In this document: one piece after another, positions 26,242 to 36,070 of the stretch
How positions within the stretch are numbered: position 1 is the stretch's first letter
Layout of the letters: each line of letters starts with the position of its first letter
Assembly: GCF_029210365.1 (NCBI RefSeq)
Contig: NZ_JARGES010000027.1
Coordinates: 372,001 to 436,000, forward strand
Length of the DNA stretch: 64,000 nt
DNA from: Mesorhizobium sp. YIM 152430
GTDB lineage: Bacteria; Pseudomonadota; Alphaproteobacteria; Rhizobiales; Rhizobiaceae
Direction: 5' to 3'
Program-made: the position numbers and the translations under genes
Notes under the pieces: model-generated
The model's database searches: none
Told to the model about the DNA's origin: nothing
What the model saw: only the letters and a program-made list of their open reading frames with translations

Positions 26242-26397
26242 GGTGTCCTCCTCCCTCAAATTGTGTTAGCGACCTCTGCGCCAACAGCCCGATTGCCGCC
26301 TCCCGGCGATGGAATCGCAATCGTGACGGCAAAGTGTCGGTCAAGTACCCGGCGAATGGAATTGAGACATTGGTCGTACCCACAGGGAGGTGAGGTC

Positions 26398-27048
26398 GTG
26401 GCAATTTTGGAGAAGGCGCAGCAGGCCGGTCGCGTTCTGGCGGCTCTGTTCGGCCTCAAGGCGCGCTCGCAGCCGCTCGACACTGTGGCGACCTTCGAGC
26501 ACTTCGTCTCGGCGCGCTCGGCCTTTGTCTCGCAGAAAAAGCTCTACGGCTATCTGAAAACGCGGATGGGAACGCGCTATCCGTCGATGTTCGAGGACGA
26601 CCAGTTCATCGCCTCGGTCAACATCGCCAAGGCCCACATCTTCGCCGCCTGCCTGTCCGACATGACGATCTTCGCGGTAGCCGACGTCGGAGCGCAGGGA
26701 CGGCTGTCGCGCGACGAAAAGGACATGCTCGCGCATCGTTGCCATTCGAGCGGCCTTCGGGAAAATGCCGAGCAGCTCGCCCATGCCGGCGCGGAGCAGG
26801 AGTGGCGCAGCGCGTTCGAGGCACGGATCGAGGGGCTCCACTGGGACAATGTGGCCGCCGGCGGCAATGTCTTCGATACGAGCCCGTCCACTCTGGTCGA
26901 ATGGGCACCGATCGCCCCGCAGCTCAAAGCCTATGACCGGGAGATCGTCGAGAATTCGCTGAAATTCGCGTGGATCGAGATCCGGCGCGACTATCGCAAT
27001 CGCGTCGACCGGGAGGCGGTTGCGGCCGATTTTCGGAACCGGACATGA
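26398..27048 (+). CDS. Conserved-looking protein of unknown function
   Basis: A 216-residue soluble protein that I do not recognise. It has no signal peptide or membrane helix. The sequence is helix-rich and Ala/Glu/Arg-rich, with a C-terminal segment ENSLKFAWIEIRRDYRNRVD. The start was set at a GTG (VAILEKAQQAG) because GGGAGGTGAGG lies 3-7 bases upstream; an in-frame ATG at 26263 would overlap the divergent promoter region. A terminator shared with gltA follows immediately. Codon use looks like that of its neighbours. Confidence 0.65.
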   Translation: MAILEKAQQAGRVLAALFGLKARSQPLDTVATFEHFVSARSAFVSQKKLYGYLKTRMGTRYPSMFEDDQFIASVNIAKAHIFAACLSDMTIFAVADVGAQGRLSRDEKDMLAHRCHSSGLRENAEQLAHAGAEQEWRSAFEARIEGLHWDNVAAGGNVFDTSPSTLVEWAPIAPQLKAYDREIVENSLKFAWIEIRRDYRNRVDREAVAADFRNRT

Positions 27049-27051
27049 AAA

Positions 27052-27071
27052 GGGGCGCCGCGCGGCGCCCC
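27052..27071. terminator. Bidirectional terminator between the unknown gene and gltA
   Basis: GGGGCGCC and GGCGCCCC flank a short GCGC centre 3 bases after the unknown gene's stop. Read on the minus strand it is followed by TTTTC, suiting gltA, whose stop is 25 bases away. On the plus strand the tail is CTTCGTCATTTC. Confidence 0.7.
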
Positions 27072-27095
27072 TTCGTCATTTCGGGAAGTCGTCGA

Positions 27096-28385
27096 TCAGC
27101 GCTTGGCGATCGGCACGTAGTCGCGTTCGGCGTGACCCGTATAAAGCTGGCGCGGGCGGCCGATCTTCTGGTTCGGGTCCTCGATCATCTCCTTCCACTG
27201 CGCAACCCAGCCGACCGTGCGCGCGAGCGCGAACAGAACGGTGAACATGGTGGTGGGGAAGCCGAGCGCCTTGAGCGTGATGCCCGAATAGAAGTCGATG
27301 TTCGGATAAAGCTTCTTCTCGATGAAGTACTCGTCGGTGAGCGCGATGCGCTCGAGTTCCATCGCGACGTCGAGCAGCGGATCGTCCTTGATTCCGAGTT
27401 CGCCCAGAACCTCATGCGTCGTCTTCTGCATGATCTTGGCGCGCGGATCGTAATTCTTGTAGACGCGGTGGCCGAAGCCCATCAGGCGGAACGGATCGTT
27501 CTTGTCCTTGGCGCGGGCGATGAATTCGGGAATCTTGTCGACCGAGCCGATCTCCGAAAGCATGTTGAGCGCCGCTTCGTTGGCGCCGCCATGGGCGGGG
27601 CCCCAGAGGCACGCGATGCCGGCCGCGATGCAGGCGAAGGGGTTGGCACCCGACGAGCCGGCAAGGCGCACGGTCGAGGTGGACGCGTTCTGCTCGTGGT
27701 CGGCGTGCAGGATGAAGATGCGCTCCATGGCGCGCGCCAGAACCGGATTGACCTTGTAGTCCTCGCACGGCACGGCAAAGCACATGTGCAGGAAGTTGGC
27801 GGCGAAGGGAAGCTCGTTCTTCGGGTAAACGAAGGGCTGGCCGATATGATACTTGAAAGCCATCGCGGCGATCGTCGGCATTTTCGCGATCAGGCGGATC
27901 GAGGCGACCATGCGGTGATGCGGGTCTGAGATGTCGGTCGAATCGTGATAGAAGGCCGACAGCGCGCCGACGACGCCGCACATGACGGCCATCGGATGCG
28001 CGTCGCGGCGAAAGCCGGTGAAGAAGCGCGAAAGCTGCTCATGCACCATGGTGTGGTGCGTCACGCGGTAGTCGAAATCCTCCTTCTGCGCCTTGGTCGG
28101 CAGTTCGCCGTAAAGCAGCAGGTAGCAGGTCTCGAGGAAATCGCCGTGCTCTGCCAACTGGTCGATCGGATAGCCGCGGTGAAGAAGGACGCCTTCATCG
28201 CCGTCGATATAGGTGATCTCCGATTCGCAGCTTGCCGTCGAGGTGAAGCCGGGATCGTAGGTGAAGGCGCCCGTGTTCTTGTAGAGCGTCGCGATGTCGA
28301 TGACGTCTGGACCGACCGAGCCTTTCCGCACCTTGAATTCGTGGGTATCGCCACCGAATTCGAGTTTCGCCGTCCCTTCAGTCAT
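27096..28385 (-). CDS. gltA: Citrate synthase
   Basis: Citrate synthase condenses oxaloacetate and acetyl-CoA to open the TCA cycle. The 429-residue protein is of the hexameric bacterial type. It has [18 protein letters not shown], the active-site stretch [22 protein letters not shown] (first catalytic His), [12 protein letters not shown] (second His) and [15 protein letters not shown]. An N-terminal region like that of E. coli GltA ([20 protein letters not shown]) is present. The gene lies downstream of gltX, separated by 152 bases that must contain its promoter. Confidence 0.97.
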   Translation of the reverse strand: MTEGTAKLEFGGDTHEFKVRKGSVGPDVIDIATLYKNTGAFTYDPGFTSTASCESEITYIDGDEGVLLHRGYPIDQLAEHGDFLETCYLLLYGELPTKAQKEDFDYRVTHHTMVHEQLSRFFTGFRRDAHPMAVMCGVVGALSAFYHDSTDISDPHHRMVASIRLIAKMPTIAAMAFKYHIGQPFVYPKNELPFAANFLHMCFAVPCEDYKVNPVLARAMERIFILHADHEQNASTSTVRLAGSSGANPFACIAAGIACLWGPAHGGANEAALNMLSEIGSVDKIPEFIARAKDKNDPFRLMGFGHRVYKNYDPRAKIMQKTTHEVLGELGIKDDPLLDVAMELERIALTDEYFIEKKLYPNIDFYSGITLKALGFPTTMFTVLFALARTVGWVAQWKEMIEDPNQKIGRPRQLYTGHAERDYVPIAKR

Positions 28386-28512
28386 ATCAACACCTCATTC
28401 ATGCAGAACACTCTTTATTGGCAGCGCATCATTGTCATGGAGCATAACGGACGCGTCACGGTGCGCGCTCTAGCTAGCGCATTTGCATCGGCGTGCCAAG
28501 TTCACCGACAGT

Positions 28513-28535
28513 CGGATGCTGCGCTGCGGCATCCG
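28513..28535 (-). terminator. Hairpin after gltX
   Basis: CGGATGC (28513-28519) and GCATCCG (28529-28535) form a 7-bp stem immediately after the gltX stop. There is no T-run, so it may be a pausing or 3'-protecting structure. The remaining gltX-gltA gap (28386-28512) should hold the gltA promoter, but no clear hexamers are visible. Confidence 0.3.
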
Positions 28536-28537
28536 GT

Positions 28538-29962
28538 TCAATTTCCGAGCTGATCGCGAAGCCGGCCAAGGCTTTCATCGCGGCCGAGAACGGCCAGAAC
28601 GTCGAACACGCCGGGCGAGACTGATCGTCCCGTCAGCGCTGCACGCAGTGGCTGCGCCGCCTTCCCGAGCTTCAAACCGGCATCTTCGGCATAGGTCCGG
28701 ACCGCAGCTTCGGTCTGCGACGCGCTCCACTCGCCGACCGCTTCGAGTCGCGGGAGAAGATCGCGCACGACATCGCGGCCGCCATCGGCCAGAATCTGCA
28801 CGGCTTTCTCGTCCATCGGCAACGGCCGCGCGGCGAAAAGGAAAGCCGCACCGTCCTTCAATTCGACGAGCGTCCTGGCCCGGTCCTTGAGTCCCGACAT
28901 GGCCGCCAGAAGCTGGGCACGACGCTCGGGCGTCAGCGCCGCAACCATTTCAGGACCGCCCGGGAGGTAGGGCAGCGTCGCCTCGAAGGCGGACAGAAGT
29001 TCGCCGTCGTCGCTCTGGCGCATGTAGACGCCGTTGAGCGCCTCCAGCTTGGCGAAGTCGAACCGCGCGGCACCCTTGTTGACGTCCTCGATCTCGAACC
29101 ACTCGATCATCTGGTCGAGCGTCATGATCTCGTCGTCGCCATGGCTCCAGCCGAGCCGGACGAGATAGTTGCGCAGCGCCGCCGGCAGATAGCCCATCTC
29201 CCGATAAGCCTCGACGCCGAGCGCGCCGTGACGCTTGGACAACTTGGCGCCATCGGCGCCATGGATCAGCGGGATGTGCGCCATCACCGGCACGTCCCAG
29301 CCCATCGCTTCGTAGATGATGGTCTGGCGCGCGGCGTTGGTCAGGTGGTCGTCGCCGCGGATGATGTGGGTGACGCCCATGTCGTGATCGTCGACGACGA
29401 CGGCGTGCATGTAGGTCGGGTTGCCATCGGAGCGCAGGATGATGAAATCGTCGAGATCCTTGTTCGGAAAGCGAACCTCGCCCTGAACCTTGTCGGCGAC
29501 GATGGTGAAGCCGTCCTGCGGCGCCTTGATGCGCACGACCGGCTTGACGCCGGCGGGCGCCTCGGATGGATCGCGGTCGCGCCAACGCCCGTCATAGTGC
29601 GGCGGCTTGCCCTCGGCGCGCGCCTTCTCGCGCATCTCGGTCAGTTCCTCTTGCGAGGCGTAGCAATAATAGGCCTTGCCGCGCCTGACGAGTTCCTCGC
29701 CGATCTCGCGATGCCGCCCGGCGCGCTCGAACTGCGACACCGGCTCGCCGTCCCAGTCGAGGCCAAGCCATTTCAAGCCCTCGAGGATCGCGGCCGTTGC
29801 GGCATCGGTCGAGCGTTCGCGATCGGTATCCTCGATGCGCAGCAGCATTTCGCCGCCTGTGTGTCTGGCGTAGAGCCAGTTGAAAAGCGCAGTGCGCGCG
29901 CCGCCAATGTGGAGATAACCCGTCGGCGAGGGGGCAAAGCGGGTGACGACCTTCGAGGACAT
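28538..29962 (-). CDS. gltX: Glutamyl-tRNA synthetase
   Basis: This class I synthetase charges tRNA-Glu. The 474-residue protein begins [26 protein letters not shown], containing the HIGH-like HIGG motif; the KMSKS-like motif is KLSKRHGA. The C-terminal helical anticodon-binding domain fills the last third. The open frame extends to 30214, but the family start is clearly at 29962. It is divergent from comEC, with 117 bases between the starts, and lies upstream of gltA. Confidence 0.96.
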   Translation of the reverse strand: MSSKVVTRFAPSPTGYLHIGGARTALFNWLYARHTGGEMLLRIEDTDRERSTDAATAAILEGLKWLGLDWDGEPVSQFERAGRHREIGEELVRRGKAYYCYASQEELTEMREKARAEGKPPHYDGRWRDRDPSEAPAGVKPVVRIKAPQDGFTIVADKVQGEVRFPNKDLDDFIILRSDGNPTYMHAVVVDDHDMGVTHIIRGDDHLTNAARQTIIYEAMGWDVPVMAHIPLIHGADGAKLSKRHGALGVEAYREMGYLPAALRNYLVRLGWSHGDDEIMTLDQMIEWFEIEDVNKGAARFDFAKLEALNGVYMRQSDDGELLSAFEATLPYLPGGPEMVAALTPERRAQLLAAMSGLKDRARTLVELKDGAAFLFAARPLPMDEKAVQILADGGRDVVRDLLPRLEAVGEWSASQTEAAVRTYAEDAGLKLGKAAQPLRAALTGRSVSPGVFDVLAVLGRDESLGRLRDQLGN

Positions 29963-30079
29963 GACTGCTCCTGGAAATTTCGGGAGGCGCTCAGCTCGAC
30001 CGCGTCGCGGGCGCTGTGGCCATTCTTGGAGGCTCATGTAGCATAGGCGGCTTGAGGCGCAAGCGGGCGGGCAGGGGAT

Positions 30080-32416
30080 ATGGCCGGGGAGACGCGTCAC
30101 GACGAGGAATGGCGCGCGTTCTCGCCACCGGACGAGGCGGATGATGCGGTCGGCGTGGCGGTCGTGACGGGCAGAAGCGGGACACGGCTCGACACCGCCC
30201 CGCCTCCGCGGCAAGAGATGTCCGTTCGAAGAATTGCCGTCGGCGCCATTGCCGCCCGCGCAGTGGCCGAAGAACGGGATCGCGGAACGGGCTTCGTTCT
30301 CGTGCCGGTCGCGATGGCGTTCGGCGTCATCGTCTATGGTGCGTTGCCCTTCGAACCCTCGCTCGTCCTCGTCGTGTCTATGCTCGCCGGACTGCTTGTG
30401 CTCGCTCGTCTATTCAGGGGACGGCCGGCCTTGTCGTTCGCCCTTCTTGCGGCCATCGCCACCATGACGGGCGCGAGTCTTGCCGGGATCGAGACATGGC
30501 GGACCGGCACGGCGATGTTGGGTTCGCAGATCGGAACCGAAGTGACGGGCCGTGTGGTGCGCATCGAGCATCAGGCGACGGGGCGCACGCGATTGACGAT
30601 CGACGTGACGTCGACGGCCCGGCCCGAACTGCGCCATGCCCCCGATCGCGTTCGTCTGTCCGCGCGAAACGTGCCCCCGGACCTCCAACTGGGCATGACG
30701 GTCGTCGGCATTGCCCGCCTGATGCCACCGTCCGGGCCGGTTCGGCCGGGCGGTTACGACTTCGCCTATAACAGCTTTTTCGACGGCATCGGCGCGATCG
30801 GCTTCTTCCTGCGCGATCCAGTGGTGGCAGTCTCCTCGGCACCCTCCGGTCTGCGCGAGACTCTGGCGCTTCGGCTTGAAACCGTCCGTCTCGCCATCGC
30901 CGCCCGCGTGCGGACCGTGCTCGATGGGCCGGAAGCAGACATCGCCGCCACGCTGATCGCGGGCGTGCGGGCCGGCATTCCCGAAGCGATCAACGAGGAC
31001 CTGCGCAAGACCGGACTCGCGCACATATTGTCGATTTCGGGCCTGCACATGGCTCTGGTCGCAGGCACCGTGCTCGTTGCGATTCGGGGCGGCTTCGCGC
31101 TGTTTCCGGTCTTCGCCTCACGCCGGCCCGTGAAGAAATACGCAGCAGTCGTCGCCCTGATCGCCGCGACGCTCTATCTGGGCATTTCCGGCGGCGCGGT
31201 GGCAGCGCAACGCAGCTATATCATGCTCGCCGTGATGCTGGTGGCGATGCTTTTCGACCGGGCTGCAATCACCATGCGCAATCTGGCGATTTCGGCCATC
31301 ATCGTCATAGCGATCAGCCCCCACGAAGTCGTGGGGCCGAGCTTCCAGATGTCCTTCGCCGCGACCGCGGCTCTGATCGGAGCATATGGCTGGTGGAGCG
31401 AGAGGCGGCGCGCATCTGCAACCGCGCGCACGGAACGCGGAGCGATCGGCCGCCTCGGTGCGGGAACGCTCAAATTCATGCTCGGCCTCGCCGCAACCTC
31501 GGTAATCGCCGGCCTCGCAACGACGCTCTACGGCGCCTATCACTTTCACCGCGTTTCCCCTCACGCTCTCTGGGTCAATCTGGCCGCGATGCCGATCGTT
31601 TCCGCCGTGGTCATGCCATCCGCCGTCTTTTCCGCCCTTCTCATGCCCTTCGGTCTGGAGGCATGGCCGCTTCGCGTCATGGGCGCCGCCATCGGCGCCG
31701 TCGCCGGCATCGCGTCCTGGTTTGCCGCCCGATCACCGATCGATGCCGTAGGATCGCTGCCGGTAATGGCGGTTGCGGTGTTGACGATCGGCCTTATGTT
31801 CATGACAGCCATGTCGGGCCGGCTTCGCCTGCTCGCCTTGCCCTTCTTGCTCCTCGGAACCGGATTGATCGCGAACCGCGATCTGCCCGATGTTCTCGTC
31901 TCCGAGGACGGGCGGCTGGTCGCCGTCGCCGGCCCCGCGCGGACGCTCTACGTCAATCGCGATCGCCCGAATGGCTTCACGATGCAGAACTGGCTGCACG
32001 GAATGGATTCGGACCGGTTCGCAAGGCCGGTCGATGTGGCAACGATCAGGGATGCCATGTTACGCGCCGAAACCTCGCCCGGCTTCGCCTGCGCGAACGA
32101 GGTTTGCATCGCGCGCGACCGCGACGGCCGGCTCATCGCACATGTGCCCGACGCGATCTCCGCCTTCGCCCTATGCACCACTGCCGCGCTGATCGTGATC
32201 GACGATGCGACGGTCGGGCAGGTCTGCCGCACGGGTAATGCCGCGATCCTCACCAGGAGAGACCTTGCACGGCGCGGAAGCGCGGAAATCCACTTCCACC
32301 GCAAGGCGGAAGGCGCAGACATCGTCCACGCGATCAGTGAACCCTACCGGCCCTGGCATTCCCACCGGGAGTTCTCGCGCGCGGCGCGCGGCCTTGCGCC
32401 CTATCGCCGCGAATAA
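30080..32416 (+). CDS. comEC: ComEC/Rec2-family DNA uptake channel
   Basis: A 778-residue membrane protein of the ComEC/Rec2 family, the inner membrane channel for single-stranded DNA in competence. It has an N-terminal cytoplasmic stretch, a DUF4131-type OB-like region ([21 protein letters not shown]) and the competence domain with the signature [17 protein letters not shown] and about ten helices. The C-terminal region ([19 protein letters not shown] onward) is where a metallo-beta-lactamase domain would lie, but no HxHxDH motif is present. Start at 30080, or at an ATG at 30218. No other competence genes are in the window, so uptake ability is unproven. Confidence 0.88.
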   Translation: MAGETRHDEEWRAFSPPDEADDAVGVAVVTGRSGTRLDTAPPPRQEMSVRRIAVGAIAARAVAEERDRGTGFVLVPVAMAFGVIVYGALPFEPSLVLVVSMLAGLLVLARLFRGRPALSFALLAAIATMTGASLAGIETWRTGTAMLGSQIGTEVTGRVVRIEHQATGRTRLTIDVTSTARPELRHAPDRVRLSARNVPPDLQLGMTVVGIARLMPPSGPVRPGGYDFAYNSFFDGIGAIGFFLRDPVVAVSSAPSGLRETLALRLETVRLAIAARVRTVLDGPEADIAATLIAGVRAGIPEAINEDLRKTGLAHILSISGLHMALVAGTVLVAIRGGFALFPVFASRRPVKKYAAVVALIAATLYLGISGGAVAAQRSYIMLAVMLVAMLFDRAAITMRNLAISAIIVIAISPHEVVGPSFQMSFAATAALIGAYGWWSERRRASATARTERGAIGRLGAGTLKFMLGLAATSVIAGLATTLYGAYHFHRVSPHALWVNLAAMPIVSAVVMPSAVFSALLMPFGLEAWPLRVMGAAIGAVAGIASWFAARSPIDAVGSLPVMAVAVLTIGLMFMTAMSGRLRLLALPFLLLGTGLIANRDLPDVLVSEDGRLVAVAGPARTLYVNRDRPNGFTMQNWLHGMDSDRFARPVDVATIRDAMLRAETSPGFACANEVCIARDRDGRLIAHVPDAISAFALCTTAALIVIDDATVGQVCRTGNAAILTRRDLARRGSAEIHFHRKAEGADIVHAISEPYRPWHSHREFSRAARGLAPYRRE

Positions 32417-32438
32417 GGCAAGCACACCCGCCATTCGA

Positions 32439-33143
32439 TCAGTACTTGCGGATCAAACCGACGAGCTTGCCTTGCACCTTGACCCGTTCGGAACCGTAAA
32501 TCTTGGTTTCATAGGCGGCATTGGCCGCTTCGAGCGCGATCGACGCGCCCTTGCGCCGGAAGCGCTTCAAGGTCGCCTCCTCATCGTCGACGAGCGCGAC
32601 GACGATCTCACCTGGCGTAGCGGACGGACCGGAGCGGATGATCACCGTGTCGCCGTCGAGAATGCCCGCTTCGATCATCGAATCGCCGTGGACATCGAGC
32701 GCGTAATGCTCGCCGCCCGAAAGCATTTCCGGTGGAACCGCGACGGCGCGCGTGGCGTGCTGGATGGCATCGATCGGCACGCCGGCGGCGATCCTGCCCA
32801 TGACGGGAATCTCGACCGGCGCGCGGGTGACGGCAATCGCCGGCGAACTTTCCTGTTTGGGTCCGGATTTTCCCGACAGGCTGCCCTGAATGACACTCGG
32901 CTGGAAGCGCCGCTGCGGCTGCGAGATCGATTCCGGCAGCTTGATCACCTCCAGCGCGCGCGCCCGGTTTGGCAGCCGCCGCAAGAAGCCGCGCTCCTCG
33001 AGCGCCGTGATGAGCCGGTGAATTCCCGACTTGGATGCCAGTCCCAGTTCCTCCTTCATTTCGTCGAAGGATGGCGGGACGCCCGTTTCCTTCAGCCGCT
33101 GATGGATGAAGAGCAGGAGTTCGTGTTGCTTGCGCGTGAGCAT
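32439..33143 (-). CDS. lexA: LexA repressor
   Basis: LexA represses the SOS regulon and self-cleaves with RecA. The 234-residue protein has an N-terminal winged helix ([34 protein letters not shown]). The S24 domain follows, with cleavage site Ala120-Gly121, nucleophile Ser155 (GDSMIEAG) and Lys193 (ATLKRF). The linker is longer than in E. coli, as usual in Rhizobiales. The start at MLTRKQ has AAGGACTGCC upstream. A LexA box lies in its promoter, so it is autoregulated. It converges with comEC, 22 bases apart. Confidence 0.97.
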   Translation of the reverse strand: MLTRKQHELLLFIHQRLKETGVPPSFDEMKEELGLASKSGIHRLITALEERGFLRRLPNRARALEVIKLPESISQPQRRFQPSVIQGSLSGKSGPKQESSPAIAVTRAPVEIPVMGRIAAGVPIDAIQHATRAVAVPPEMLSGGEHYALDVHGDSMIEAGILDGDTVIIRSGPSATPGEIVVALVDDEEATLKRFRRKGASIALEAANAAYETKIYGSERVKVQGKLVGLIRKY

Positions 33144-33187
33144 GGCAGTCCTTACAAGGAGAATCGCCGAAAAACAAAACCAGAACA

Positions 33188-33216
33188 AACTTAACCGTTC
33201 TTCATGTGTTCTGCAA
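33188..33216 (-). promoter_or_regulatory. lexA promoter
   Basis: On the minus strand, TTGCAG (33216-33211) and TAAGTT (33193-33188) are spaced by 17 bases, 45 bases before the lexA start. The SOS box lies in the spacer, which fits steric repression. Confidence 0.55.
33197..33211 (+). promoter_or_regulatory. LexA-binding SOS box
   Basis: GTTC-TTCATGT-GTTC matches exactly the alphaproteobacterial LexA consensus GTTC-N7-GTTC. It lies between the divergent lexA and DUF423 genes, 53 bases from the lexA ATG and 40 bases from the DUF423 ATG, and may control both. Confidence 0.85.
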
Positions 33217-33251
33217 CAGGCGCTTGAAGTTCAATATTCTCGGACATCGAC

Positions 33252-33608
33252 ATGCCCCAAACCGACCGAATTCTCTTCTGCCTCGGTGCGCTCTGCGGCG
33301 CCCTGGGCGTTGCGCTTTCGGCGATGGCGGCGCACAGGGAAGGCTCGCTCGGCACGGCGGCGAACATGCTGCTCTTCCACGCACCGGCGCTGATGGTTCT
33401 TGCCGGCCACCAGTTCGGCCTGTTGCAACGGGCGGGGGCGTGGGTTCTCGTCATTGGCATGGCGCTCTTTTGCGCAGACATCGCGGCCCGCTCATTCCTC
33501 GGCGACCGGCTGTTCCCAATGGCGGCGCCTGCCGGCGGATTGCTCCTGATCGGGGGCTGGCTTCTTGTCGCCGTGTCGGCCCTCGTCAGCCGGCGCGGAT
33601 CAGCCTGA
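33252..33608 (+). CDS. DUF423-like small membrane protein
   Basis: A 118-residue protein with four hydrophobic helices and the DUF423-like opening GALCGALGVALSAMAAH, followed by LLFHAPALMVLAGH and LVIGMALFCADI. The family's role is unknown. It is divergent from lexA and shares the intergenic SOS box, so it may be damage-inducible. The last 23 bases overlap the convergent recG gene. Ribosome binding site weak (TCGACATGCC context). Confidence 0.8.
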   Translation: MPQTDRILFCLGALCGALGVALSAMAAHREGSLGTAANMLLFHAPALMVLAGHQFGLLQRAGAWVLVIGMALFCADIAARSFLGDRLFPMAAPAGGLLLIGGWLLVAVSALVSRRGSA

Positions 33609-35694
33609 TCGCGTCGTCGCGCCCGAAAAGATAGAGGAGCGTGCGGATGGCTCGTCCGCGCGGAGTGGCAAGGTCCGGATCGCGCTGGAGAAAGAGCCGC
33701 GCATCGTCGCGCGCGACCGACAGGAGGTCGGCGTGATGTTCGAGGCGGGCAAGCTGGAAACCGGGCGTTCCCGACTGGCGCGTGCCCAGAAGCTCGCCTT
33801 CGCCGCGCAGTTTCAAATCTTCCTCGGCGATGCGAAAGCCGTCCTCGGTTTCGCGCATCACGGTGAGCCGCTGCCTGGCGATTTCGCCGAGCGGCGACTG
33901 GTAGAGCAGCACGCAGCTCGACGCAGCCTGTCCGCGCCCGACGCGGCCGCGCAGTTGGTGAAGCTGCGCGAGGCCGAACCGCTCGGCATGTTCGATAACG
34001 ATGATCGTCGCATCCGGCACGTCGACACCGACCTCGATGACCGTGGTGCCGACGAGGATACGCGTGCGGCCGGCCTTGAAGTTCGCCATCGCCTCATCCT
34101 TCGCCGTGCCCGACATGCGGCCATGGACGAGCCCGACATCGGGACCGAAGATCTCCGCCAGCGCCTTGTGGCGGTCGGCGGCGGACATGACGTCCATACC
34201 CTCGGCTTCCTCGACCAGCGGGCAGATCCAGTAGATCTTCTGGCCTTCGTCGATCGCGCGGCGCATCCGCGCGATGAGGTCCGACAGTCGTTCGAGCGGC
34301 AGCGTGACGGTCTGGATCGGCTGGCGGCCGGCCGGCTTTTCGTCGAGGCGCGAGACGTCCATGTCGCCGAAGGCGGTGAGGACGAGCGTGCGCGGGATCG
34401 GCGTCGCGGTCATGACGAGGATGTCGGGCGCCGCGCCCTTGGCGCCGATGGCGAGCCGCTGGTGGACGCCGAACCGGTGCTGCTCGTCGATGACGGCGAA
34501 AGCGAGGTCGTGGAAACTGACGCTTTCCTGAAAGATCGCGTGCGTGCCGATTACGATGTCGATCGCCCCGCCGGCGATGGCGGCGAGCGTCTCGACGCGC
34601 TCGCGGCCTTTTTCGCGACCGGTGAGGATAGCAGCACGCAGGCCCGCCTTCTCTGCCAGCGGAGCGATGGTCGCAAAATGCTGCCGCGCAAGGATTTCGG
34701 TCGGCGCCATCAGCGCGGACTGCCCGCCGGCCTCGGCGATCCGCGCCATGGAAAGGAGAGCGACGACCGTCTTGCCCGACCCGACATCGCCCTGAAGAAG
34801 CCGCAACATGCGGTCGGGTTTGGCGAGATCGGCTTCGATCTCGCCGATGGAGCGCTGTTGCGCGCCGGTCAGAGCATAGGGCAGGGCGTCGCGGATCGCG
34901 GCGCCCTTGGTGCCGTCGCCCAGCCGCGCCCGGCCGGCGACGCGCTTCATGCGCAGGCGCACCAGCGCGAGCGCGATCTGGCCGGCCAGAAGCTCGTCGT
35001 AGGCGAGTCGGCGCCAGGCCGGGCTCGCCACGTCGCAATCGGCGGGGATTTCAGGCTGGTGAAGGTGGAGAAGCGCTTCGCGAAAGTCGGGAAAGTCGTG
35101 TCGGGCGAGCACGGTCTCGTCCTGCCATTCGGCCAGGATCGGCATCCGCTCCAGCGCCGAGGCGACCGCCTTGCGCACGAGTTTCGCGGAAAGCCCGGCC
35201 GTCATCGGATAGACCGGCTCGATCGCGGGCAGGGCGCCGGCGTCCGCCTTGGCGACGATATGGTCGGGATGGACCATGGACGGGCGACCGTTGAACCATT
35301 CGACCTTGCCGGAAACGACGATTTCGCCCCCGACCGGCATCAGCTTTTCGAACCATTGTCCCTTGGCGTGGAAGAAGGTGAGGGCGATCTCGCCGGTCTC
35401 GTCGAAGGCGAACACCCGGTAGGGCACCGATCCGCGGCCGCGCGGCGGCGGCTGGTGGCGGTCGACGGTCAGATCCAGCGTCACGATCGAACCTTCCCCC
35501 GAAAGCGCGACGCCCGGCCGGCGCGTGCGGTCAATCACCGAATGGGGCGGCACGAAGAGAAGATCGGCCGCGCGCACGTCGCGACCGGTCGTGTCGGCGG
35601 AAACGATGCGGCGCATCAGTTCGGCCGTCTTCTCGCCGATGCCGGCGAGCGATGTGACGGGTGCGAAGAGGGGATCGAGTTCTGCCGGACGCAT
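33586..35694 (-). CDS. recG: ATP-dependent DNA helicase RecG
   Basis: RecG remodels stalled forks and Holliday junctions. The 702-residue protein has an N-terminal wedge/OB domain (VALSGEGSIVTLDLTVDRH, GEIVVSGKVEWFNGRPSMVHPD). The SF2 helicase core follows: Q-region LTGAQQRSIGEI, Walker A GDVGSGKTVVALL, DEQHRFGVHQR, TATPIPRTL, and the C-terminal RGRVGRGQAASSCVLLY. The open frame runs on to 36090, but the start MRPAELDPLFAPV is the family one and keeps sdhE clear. Divergent from sdhE; converges with DUF423. Confidence 0.96.
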   Translation of the reverse strand: MRPAELDPLFAPVTSLAGIGEKTAELMRRIVSADTTGRDVRAADLLFVPPHSVIDRTRRPGVALSGEGSIVTLDLTVDRHQPPPRGRGSVPYRVFAFDETGEIALTFFHAKGQWFEKLMPVGGEIVVSGKVEWFNGRPSMVHPDHIVAKADAGALPAIEPVYPMTAGLSAKLVRKAVASALERMPILAEWQDETVLARHDFPDFREALLHLHQPEIPADCDVASPAWRRLAYDELLAGQIALALVRLRMKRVAGRARLGDGTKGAAIRDALPYALTGAQQRSIGEIEADLAKPDRMLRLLQGDVGSGKTVVALLSMARIAEAGGQSALMAPTEILARQHFATIAPLAEKAGLRAAILTGREKGRERVETLAAIAGGAIDIVIGTHAIFQESVSFHDLAFAVIDEQHRFGVHQRLAIGAKGAAPDILVMTATPIPRTLVLTAFGDMDVSRLDEKPAGRQPIQTVTLPLERLSDLIARMRRAIDEGQKIYWICPLVEEAEGMDVMSAADRHKALAEIFGPDVGLVHGRMSGTAKDEAMANFKAGRTRILVGTTVIEVGVDVPDATIIVIEHAERFGLAQLHQLRGRVGRGQAASSCVLLYQSPLGEIARQRLTVMRETEDGFRIAEEDLKLRGEGELLGTRQSGTPGFQLARLEHHADLLSVARDDARLFLQRDPDLATPRGRAIRTLLYLFGRDDAIRLIRAG

Positions 35695-35787
35695 AGCGCG
35701 GGATACTATCGACGCGACGTAGCATCGCAAAGGCTGACATCGCGTTTCCCAGGCGCTATATGCGCGGTCCAAGCAGATAGGCCATCC

Positions 35788-36069
35788 ATGTCCGAAACAT
35801 CCGTTGATCTTCTCGACATCCGCAAGCGGAAAGCGCGCTTCCGGGCGTGGCATCGTGGAATGCGCGAAGCCGATCTCGTCATCGGCGGCTTCGCCGACCG
35901 CGAACTCGGATCGTTCGACGAGGGACAACTGGACCTGTTCGAATCCCTGCTCGGTGAATCCGACGGCGACATCGTCAAATGGATCACCGGCGAGATGCCC
36001 GTTCCACCGCATCAGGACAACGAAATCGTCCGCCGCATGATCGCTGATGCCCGCAGCCTCGCCACCTGA
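35788..36069 (+). CDS. sdhE: FAD assembly factor SdhE
   Basis: SdhE (SDHAF2/Sdh5 in mitochondria) promotes covalent attachment of FAD to SdhA of succinate dehydrogenase. The 93-residue protein has the family residues in KARFRAWHRGMREADLVIGGF (RGMxExD, the FAD-attachment interface) and LLGESDGDIVKWITG. It overlaps no gene but ends 1 base before the mfd start, so it is probably in one transcript with mfd. It is divergent from recG. Confidence 0.95.
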   Translation: MSETSVDLLDIRKRKARFRAWHRGMREADLVIGGFADRELGSFDEGQLDLFESLLGESDGDIVKWITGEMPVPPHQDNEIVRRMIADARSLAT

Positions 36070-36070
36070 C

